From: Balanoglossus misakiensis
Lineage: Eukaryota > Hemichordata
Length of the DNA stretch: 64,000 bases
Direction: 5' to 3'
Assembly: GCA_040954595.2 (NCBI GenBank)
Contig: CM082577.2
Coordinates: 14,446,001-14,510,000, forward strand
The notes beneath the pieces are model-generated. The model was not told the origin of the DNA, did not search any database, and saw only the letters and a program-made list of their open reading frames with translations. Shown here one piece after another: positions 56,998 to 64,000 of this stretch. The position numbers and the translations under genes are program-made. Within the stretch, counting starts at the first letter, position 1. Every line of letters begins with the position of its first letter.

Positions 56998-59955
56998 TTA
57001 ATAAGCGTTTATATGACCAGGGGGGTTTGGAAGTGAAACGTCTACCCATATCTGACTCAACCATTTCGTCATAGGATCTTTCCCTTCGCCAAAAGCGTCT
57101 TCAATTCGAGGACAGAAATGAAACATTTCCAAATGTCCAACGCCTGATACATTTTTGTCGGAGTGGTCGTTTTCAGACAAATATTTGTAAATGATTTGCG
57201 AAGGCACATATACATGTGTCGTCTTCTTTGCTACAACTCGCAAACAAGAGTGTTCGTCGTCCGGACTATTTGTTAAAAAACTACTTGTATATGCGGGTGT
57301 TGCTTGAATCCGCGGCGTGTTTGTATAGTGTATGAATGGTTTCGAGTGAGACGTATCTCTCAAAAACCAATCGGAAAGCATGTTTTTGCCAGGAGAACTT
57401 TGCAAGTAAGACTCCAATGGAAGTGTACCCAATATAGGCGAACCCCATAGTTTTGTCACCGCCCTTACACAATATACATAGCACTTGGTGTGAGGATGGT
57501 CGTGATTCCATTTATAGGGTTCGTATATGAATTCCGACGTTAGATCAGTGTCAGTTTGTTGTGAAACCGTGGGAGTAGTTCGGCTTGTGATATTACATTT
57601 ATCAATAATCCACTGTATCGCTTCTGGACGTTTGACGTCGCAAGATATCACGCCGGCTGGAATTCTATTTATCGTGTCAAGTATTGTACAGTAACTTCCA
57701 CTCTTTATCACGGCAGGATCGATTGAACATTCTGAAGCTATTATGCTCATGTGCGATTCTCTATGATGTTTTGCTACCGACAATGAGTGCAAAACAAGGC
57801 GTTGAAAAGCCTTCCATGCAGGAACCAACATTTTATACTGGAGACTCTGGTGTCGTTCCACAGATCCCAATAAAGAATGTCGACAAAATGTCATATTATT
57901 GTAATCAAACCCTTCCGCAAAAAATAAATCACGTATTATAACTTTGGAGGCATTCAACATTATCGACATAAATTGACCATTTCGGTTTGGAAGGCAGTAT
58001 GCGTATGTCAGAGTGGGAAATAGATTGACATATTGTCTGTATACATCTTGAATAACCTCACTATCATCTCGTATACATCGTAAAGCATTTGAAGTGACAA
58101 TTTGTGCACATTTCTTAGGTTGAAGACCAATTTCTATACACCACCATTTTGGGTATTTGTCAAGTACAGTACTTAGATATCGTAAGAAATTCACTTGGGA
58201 CAGTGTTAATCGATTACGAGCGTAAGATTCAAATAATTTTAACACGCGTGTCCACGTGGCCTCTGGAATGCCCGGCGGCGAATGACTGGGGGGATTTAAC
58301 ATCAAATTCCGTTCCAAAATATCCAATGCATTAATATAGTTCACCTCGTAGAAATCTCCACACTCCCAACGTTCTAGGCATTGAACAAATGTGTCAAATA
58401 CTGGTAACCATACGTGAACAAAAACACTCGTATCCAATGTTTCAGTGGGTGGGTGACTTTGATGTAATATTAACAATTTCTCAAACAACCTTTTAACGAT
58501 AAATACTAAACCAATCCGACTGCTACTTATGCACGAAGCAATGTCCAATGTGGCGAAATAGTTAGTAGGTGTGCACGAAAACGTGTCCACCCAATGCATT
58601 CTTATGCTATTTGCCAGGTCCACGTGTGAATCCGCCCATGTCTTTAGGAAGTTGTCGAATTTTTGTTCTGAAATAAATGTCTCTACCTGCGTTGCAACTG
58701 GTCCGTCTGCTAACGCAAACGCGGCTAATTGAACAGTTGATAAAATATTGTCTTGCGTGCGGGATCCTGCAATGTTATGGAGAAAAAATGCCCACAGATA
58801 AGCGAATCCCAATTCAATGAGATTTCGTTCTCTAAGTCTGGATGCCGCTAGATTAATTTCGGTTGTTAAGCTATGCATATTTTCATCCGACAGTGTTTGT
58901 AATAAAAAATCTGGCAAGCTTGCGATCGAATTTTTTGGACTTGTCAGGCCCCACGCGTGTATGGCTTTAGACACATCCGCGTGTAGTCCAAGGGATGAAC
59001 CTGTACGTGCTATTATCTCGCTGAAGTCAATATTAGTACTTGTAATATCTAAAAATCTGTCCAATAAAGACTGTGTTTTACGAAAAACATCTAGTAAGCC
59101 CAACATAGACGACTTGGAGGTCTCGTGGACACATGCAACCATGTCTTGAACTTGATTTCTCGCGTAACAAACTTTCCAACCTACCGGTGTAAAGCACTTG
59201 CCTAACAACGAATTAAAACCGCCTAACGTCGTCTGCCTTGCTGACACGCGTTCAATTTTTTTTAACTGTTGACCACGACAACGTGCAATGTCGGTTAATC
59301 GTTGTCGCATAATCTTTTCCAGTTTATCATCTGTAAACTTTCCTTCGCCGCATAATGGAAGACGTCGAATACACGGCCTCTCTTTTTTCATGGGTACTGG
59401 GCCGTGTAGAGCCTTTTTAATTTCACCTCGTTCACCCGGGCCCTTTAATTTGAAGCAATTCCCCGTAGAATTTCTTATACCACTCGGCTCTGATTCGTGC
59501 TTACACGTCTTCGAACAGACGCTGTTACCGCCTGAAAAGTGACTAACTACCAACCCATTCGAAAGTCTGCATGTGCGTCTACGCAATTCGTCTTTTGACA
59601 GACACAGTGGGGAAGGAAATATTGGATAATTACGTCCAATACGTTGAGTAGTCTGAAGAATCATGGACAATAAAGCTGGGTCCTCAAGTCCCGAACGCCC
59701 TGTAATATTCGCGATTTGAGTTCTCGATAAATCCCCGCATTTGGGAAAATCACGTCGGGAAGTTACCACCACACAGGTTCCATCTTTTGAGACAACGCGA
59801 ACTGCACCAGCATAAATTAACGGGTGCGTTAGTGCGAGTGTTACGGGCTGTTTCCAACCTAGACCATAATTTTCCACCAATAATTCGTAGTCAATTTCAC
59901 TTGTGCGTGTTACGACCGGTCCCGATAAAATAGCCGAGTATGGGCCATCATTCAT
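56998..59955 (-). CDS. Large unrecognised protein (985 residues)
   Basis: The frame opens at 59982, but a reverse-strand TTTAAATAG element (about 60000-60009) is only about 20-25 bases above that ATG. Met10 (59955; MNDGPYSAIL) is therefore the likelier start. The N-terminal 250 residues are Cys- and basic-rich (SKTCKHESEPSG, IKKALHGPVPMKKERPC). Residues about 300-700 are strongly helical. The C-terminal 150 residues are beta-rich. There is no signal peptide or membrane segment, and I recognise no enzyme motif. The length and conserved-looking composition suggest a core structural or DNA-packaging protein of the virus. Its neighbour on the other strand (60083-61621) is divergent and about 130 bases away. 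Confidence 0.6.
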   Translation of the reverse strand: MNDGPYSAILSGPVVTRTSEIDYELLVENYGLGWKQPVTLALTHPLIYAGAVRVVSKDGTCVVVTSRRDFPKCGDLSRTQIANITGRSGLEDPALLSMILQTTQRIGRNYPIFPSPLCLSKDELRRRTCRLSNGLVVSHFSGGNSVCSKTCKHESEPSGIRNSTGNCFKLKGPGERGEIKKALHGPVPMKKERPCIRRLPLCGEGKFTDDKLEKIMRQRLTDIARCRGQQLKKIERVSARQTTLGGFNSLLGKCFTPVGWKVCYARNQVQDMVACVHETSKSSMLGLLDVFRKTQSLLDRFLDITSTNIDFSEIIARTGSSLGLHADVSKAIHAWGLTSPKNSIASLPDFLLQTLSDENMHSLTTEINLAASRLRERNLIELGFAYLWAFFLHNIAGSRTQDNILSTVQLAAFALADGPVATQVETFISEQKFDNFLKTWADSHVDLANSIRMHWVDTFSCTPTNYFATLDIASCISSSRIGLVFIVKRLFEKLLILHQSHPPTETLDTSVFVHVWLPVFDTFVQCLERWECGDFYEVNYINALDILERNLMLNPPSHSPPGIPEATWTRVLKLFESYARNRLTLSQVNFLRYLSTVLDKYPKWWCIEIGLQPKKCAQIVTSNALRCIRDDSEVIQDVYRQYVNLFPTLTYAYCLPNRNGQFMSIMLNASKVIIRDLFFAEGFDYNNMTFCRHSLLGSVERHQSLQYKMLVPAWKAFQRLVLHSLSVAKHHRESHMSIIASECSIDPAVIKSGSYCTILDTINRIPAGVISCDVKRPEAIQWIIDKCNITSRTTPTVSQQTDTDLTSEFIYEPYKWNHDHPHTKCYVYCVRAVTKLWGSPILGTLPLESYLQSSPGKNMLSDWFLRDTSHSKPFIHYTNTPRIQATPAYTSSFLTNSPDDEHSCLRVVAKKTTHVYVPSQIIYKYLSENDHSDKNVSGVGHLEMFHFCPRIEDAFGEGKDPMTKWLSQIWVDVSLPNPPGHINAY

Positions 59956-60082
59956 ACGATTCAGCTCGAAAAGATATAGCATCGCATGACAATAATTTAT
60001 CTATTTAAAGTCGCTAATGTACGTATATACGTGGGCATAGAGCGGGGGGAGAGAGGGGGAGAGAGTGAGAAAGAGAGACAAA

Positions 60083-61621
60083 ATGGCGTTCACATACTTA
60101 CACTTTAATATTTTTTCGGTATGTCGGCTAACGTACATAACAGTCCACAGTCAAGAAGAAAAGAAACCCAAAGTAGCCACATTGACAGGCATTCGGAAAA
60201 AGCGCCCGAAACCACACTTATATTCTTACGAATCTGTCACACATTTAGGAGAACATATGGCTCGAAAGAGTTCAAGTATTTTCGTGACTTTGTTCGACAG
60301 ACAAGTATGTGAAGGCGGATTCACTTTAGACCATTGGTCTTTCACGAAACCTCCTCAAGAACAAATTGTGGAAGTCACGAAAGTTGACCATACTTTAGGG
60401 TTTTGTGGAACCAATGGATCTTCCGTGCGTCAGATCATTGAATTAGTGTATGTTGGTACGGATATTTTGCCCAGGAAATTTTCTAAACGAGCCACCGAAG
60501 ACCCCGTCCATCTTTCTGTGAAATCAGTACACGCTATAAAGGCGTGGCTGGGGAAACATTTACCAGAAAAGTCGTCTCCTTGTTATCGTTGGACAGCTTG
60601 TAATGTAGCTATCCCGACGATAGCGATGACGTTGCTAGCTTCGGAAAGATCAAATTTACGGTGGACCAAAAGCACCTTTGAAGATTACATGGACTTATGC
60701 TGGTTTCTCGCGCAACAGGTGTATGGATCTCAACCAAAGACAGTGCTGCATTTACTCAATATAATTGGCGTAATATCACACATATCTCCACTGCAGCCCG
60801 AAAGTCTTCTATTAGATCATGTAAAACCAGATGGGTCTTATTCTGGTTCAATATTGGAGAAATCTTTATTTGCCTTCGAGTTACTCTTGGCTGCATTTAA
60901 AATGAGATATAGAGCGAAACAGTTTAATGGCGTTTATGACATATTTCACCCCGCTTTAATCGAAATACAACATGCTGACGACACTGAGTATATTTACCCG
61001 TGCCTGATCGCAAAAAGTACTTTAAAATTAATTGAGTTTGGAAACCAGACAATTTATGTCGACTTTGGACAAGATTTGTTCATAAAGAGTCTATTACACG
61101 AGTTTTGTTATGAGTCAAATGTGGATACATTTCCGACTCCTCCCTTGGGATATACATTTCTGCCCTTACAAATGTGGTTTTCTCAACTAAGAGTAAAAAC
61201 TCTGTATTATATGCGTAATGATTGCTCCAAACCGTCAGCGGTTGTTTTGCGTGGATCAACTATAGTTGAAACGCTGCGCGTTCGGTATGGCGTTCGAGTA
61301 ATGCCGACAGACCAGTTTTACGCGGATAGCTTTGGACAACTAGTGAAACGCCTGTCGCTACCTGAGGTGCCGTTGATTACGCAAGTACATATAGATCATT
61401 GCGAAGATAACAGCCTCCCAGCGACAGAGACACATCCGTGTTGCTTGCATAGGCTGTATGGTAACGCGCGAATGTTTCAGAAACATAAACTAGATCATTT
61501 TCTGCGGGACGAGAAGTTAGACGCGCGTACACATATGATTAATCTAGTCACGTCTCATACAAAAATGTCACATGTCATTAAGTTTTTCGTGACGTTCCTA
61601 CGGGAACGGGATACAAAATAA
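60083..61621 (+). CDS. Unrecognised 512-residue protein
   Basis: The frame opens at 60065; ATG 60083 (acaaaATGGCG) has the better context. A GA-rich tract (about 60040-60080) precedes it. There is a basic segment near residues 34-44 (GIRKKRPKPH). The remaining sequence is a mix of helix and strand, with tryptophan- and leucine-rich stretches (YMDLCWFLAQQVYG, LLHLLNIIGVISH) but no predicted transmembrane domain of the usual length. No motif recognised. The stop is 50 bases before the next gene in the same direction. Probably a virion or replication protein; nothing specific can be claimed. Confidence 0.6.
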   Translation: MAFTYLHFNIFSVCRLTYITVHSQEEKKPKVATLTGIRKKRPKPHLYSYESVTHLGEHMARKSSSIFVTLFDRQVCEGGFTLDHWSFTKPPQEQIVEVTKVDHTLGFCGTNGSSVRQIIELVYVGTDILPRKFSKRATEDPVHLSVKSVHAIKAWLGKHLPEKSSPCYRWTACNVAIPTIAMTLLASERSNLRWTKSTFEDYMDLCWFLAQQVYGSQPKTVLHLLNIIGVISHISPLQPESLLLDHVKPDGSYSGSILEKSLFAFELLLAAFKMRYRAKQFNGVYDIFHPALIEIQHADDTEYIYPCLIAKSTLKLIEFGNQTIYVDFGQDLFIKSLLHEFCYESNVDTFPTPPLGYTFLPLQMWFSQLRVKTLYYMRNDCSKPSAVVLRGSTIVETLRVRYGVRVMPTDQFYADSFGQLVKRLSLPEVPLITQVHIDHCEDNSLPATETHPCCLHRLYGNARMFQKHKLDHFLRDEKLDARTHMINLVTSHTKMSHVIKFFVTFLRERDTK

Positions 61622-61671
61622 ACTTCTGTATAAATTTAAACGTGTAGTCAGAAATGACATAGTACAAGAAA

Positions 61672-64000
61672 ATGGCAGGGTTAGACCATCTATACCAATT
61701 TGCCGTCCTGCTTCCGTTTCACGACTCGATCTGTAAGTATACGGGTGAACCGAAATCGCCAAAAGACTTTCATTCCGTGTACTTCTGTACAGGTGACCAA
61801 TCATCGTCTACTCATTGCGAGGTTTACGCAGTTCCACCGGGTGAAAACGTTCCCTGGAAAATGTGTGATATTCCAACCAGCACCAATCTCATAGAAAAAT
61901 GCAACAGAGGCAAAAATATCATGATATCAAAATCTGCGTTTAGAAATGCCCAATGGAAACGCGGTGCGTTCCGAAAGAAGTCCCGGAAAACACCGCAAAA
62001 TTTAGACTCCGCCCAAGCTATAATGGCTATCGCAAACTTGTATTATACTCGTGCGATATGTACTGCAGATATACACGTACAAGTTTTTATACAGGAGAAA
62101 TATGACATATTCAGCGAGGGTGGATTCCGGATAGAACTATTGCATGATTTTTCGCACGATATTGACCGAGAAATTGGTGAATGCCTGGTACAGACTCATA
62201 CAAACTTATCGATCTTTGGTAAGAACAGACTACACAGTCGGTTTTGTTTAGGGGTTAGGGTTAGGTGTTAAGATATCTATTTTTAGAGTGATGAATCCAA
62301 CTATATTATTACGGAACGCTACATGGATTAAACTTAAACTCTGACTTGTTGATGTTTTCTGGTTTATGCACTCAATAGGATATCCCAAGGTCCTACACTA
62401 CAAAGATCCCGTCCCAGCCAAGGTTAATAAAGAGTCGGTGATGGCAGCTTTGAATACTCCGGACAACTGGAGCGTTTTAATTGAATTTAACCCCGTATTG
62501 CGAGACGTACAAGCGTATAGTTTACAAGATCTAAACGTGTGTGCCGAGTGGGGTCACAGAGGTACTTCGAACATTCTGTTAATTTTTGCGATGGACAGAG
62601 ATCGAGAAAATATGTTTGTGTTGTTATGGGCGTTACCGGCAAGTGCCATTCGCAAGATGTATATGCCAAATCCCGCCGACACAGAGGTTGTGATTTCTAA
62701 TGATGTATTACAGAATGCCACGTTCGTATTTCACGTGTTGCATGCAGCGTCACCTTTACATAGACGCTGTTCATACGCCAGTAAGTTTCGACTGAAGAGA
62801 GATGCTATAAGTTTCAAGCGAGCTATTGCCATGTACCCAACTTGCAACGAAACACATGCCCACGTGTTGGTAGAGCGGAAACAAGATCGTTGTCAGTATA
62901 TGCGAAATGGTGCACGTATTTTATTCACGTACAATATTAACAGTAATTCGAACGCCATCATTTATGTTAAAGCCCCGCCCAGTTTTTTACCGCGTAAAAT
63001 AGCAACGTGTGAAATTCCCAATGATATATTACGCTCTGTATCAAATGAGACAATTATTCCGCCAGGAATCTTTGCGGAGGCGCATTTTTTAGAAAATGCG
63101 TGGGACTGGAACGACGAAATACCGACGGTCCAATTAAATCCATTTCAGATTATATACGCAGTGAAGGCTTTGTTTTCGGTGGGATTAGGTCAAGACAAGG
63201 ATTGGAATCATCGTTTTACTGCAAGCAACGCGATTTGTTGGCCGTCTGATGACGTCATAACCACGACAGAACAATCATTCCTAAATAGGTGCTTTAAATT
63301 GCCCACATTTTCAACATGGACAGACGTAGAAAACGACATATTGTGTCAGGGCGACCGATCATATTCAAACCTATACTGTCACGCTGACAAATGCACATAT
63401 TGGTTAGCTCATCAGAGAACTTTCGTGGTTGTCGAGTCCAAACCATCGATTGAGTCTTATTTGACAACCCCTACTCGTGTTTTATACGTCGCAAACAAGT
63501 GGCATCCCGGAGCGGGGATAGCAGTATATTCGTGGAAAACTCGGGATATTCCGCGCCCACTTGCTATTATCGATAGATCTTCAGAATCGTTTGACAATAT
63601 TTGGTCAATTTTGGGTAATTTTTCACGCGAGTGTATTGCTTTGCGCAACATACCAATGAATGCCAACAGAATTCAGACAGACTTACACTTTGAGGGTCTA
63701 CACGCGCAATCTGTCAAGCATTTCGTGGAAAACCCCGATTCGAAAATTTTCTTTGACGCTGGCTTGTTGTCATCGGATTCCAAGTGGTTCCCGGAAGCGT
63801 TCGCTATCTGGGAATATCCTCAGATCGAGGGACATGCGTGGGGGTTTGTCAACATGCTACAACGAGCCGTTTCTGTGTACGCCATGTATCAGAAGTATGC
63901 ATGTGGTTTTACCATAGAACAACCGGTGGCAAAACTAATGCAAGAAAAGATAGAAATTGCATCATGTGATCCAAATGCGGCATGTCTACAAAAGATAAAC
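61672..64000 (+). CDS. Spliced gene continuing past the window end, unrecognised
   Basis: Exon 1 is 61672-62218 (ATG in aaaATGGCA). The intron is 62219-62378 (160 bases; donor GTAAGA, acceptor ctcaatAG). Exon 2 starts at 62379 and stays open to the last base. Both sides are phase 1, so the frame joins exactly. From 62381 the frame has no stop for 540 codons, which makes the splice call strong. Without splicing the exon 1 frame stops at 62271. Exon 1 gives 182 residues and exon 2 more than 540, so the protein exceeds 720 residues. I recognise no domain; there are many tryptophans and cysteines and no signal peptide. This is the largest gene in the right end and may be a core protein. The partial nature is due to the window edge only. 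Confidence 0.65.
62248..62266 (+). repeat. Telomere-like (TTAGGG)-type run inside the intron
   Basis: TTTAGGGGTTAGGGTTAGG: about three telomere-type units on the + strand within the 160-base intron. Metazoan telomere repeats are TTAGGG. Some herpesviruses carry such repeats and integrate at telomeres. The run is very short and may be coincidence. Confidence 0.5.

Noticed and set aside
1-64000. tRNA or rRNA genes
   Set aside because: No cloverleaf-like A/B box pairs or rRNA-like stretches were noticed; I did not run a covariance search.

Overview
The window looks like metazoan (invertebrate) nuclear DNA carrying a large, gene-dense dsDNA-virus segment. Two intron-bearing genes have host character: a complete Gfi1/Senseless-type repressor at the left (1645-3251, +) and a small Ikaros-type zinc-finger gene (54451-55804, -). 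Around and between them lie compact, mostly intronless genes on both strands with close TATA boxes and little spacing, which is viral layout. A UL52/PrimPol-type primase (24380-25834) lies head to head with a 1431-residue SF3-type ATPase/helicase (19972-24267). That pair, together with large unrecognised proteins, suggests an endogenised or integrated herpes-like virus. Malacoherpesvirus-related insertions in amphioxus are the closest precedent I know, but I could not run a search. Host identity (amphioxus favoured) and virus family are inference.

Layout. 1-5.3 kb: host flank with gfi1, a retroelement tail and dispersed repeats. 5.3-9.7 kb: an RNA-ligase-like protein with a degenerate motif I, a multipass membrane protein, and a two-exon TGF-beta-family cytokine. 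9.7-12.5 kb: gene-poor and transposon-rich. 12.5-19.3 kb: a membrane glycoprotein, an ESCRT-III (SNF7/CHMP) homologue, an unknown protein, a repeat-rich nuclear protein, a coiled-coil protein, an 81-bp-arm palindrome, a two-finger dsRNA-type zinc protein and a Cys-rich zinc protein. 19.9-29.9 kb: SF3 helicase, primase, a 74-bp x6 tandem repeat, a tail-anchored protein with possible Bcl-2-like layout, and an internally duplicated Cys-rich secreted protein. 30-50 kb: a MITE, a matrixin-like metalloprotease, and then a tandemly duplicated block. Each copy of that block is a 403-bp satellite array followed by an almost identical BTB-BACK-propeller gene. A large palindrome ends the region. 50.1-53.2 kb: an XPG/FEN-type nuclease and a RHIM-bearing protein. 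53.2-56.2 kb: the host-like Ikaros-type gene. 56.3-64 kb: a paralogue of the metalloprotease without its zinc site, two large unknown proteins, and a spliced gene that runs off the window end.

How it fits together. The replication module is the primase, the SF3 helicase, possibly the XPG nuclease and the ligase-like protein. It is interleaved with proteins whose families act at the host interface: a TGF-beta ligand, ESCRT-III, a RHIM, matrixins, BTB adaptors and dsRNA-type zinc fingers. The RHIM, ESCRT-III and TGF-beta calls rest on family motifs read directly from the translations, and they are the most interesting content. The satellite, palindromes and tandem duplications indicate recent rearrangement or, alternatively, assembly of a repeat-rich locus.
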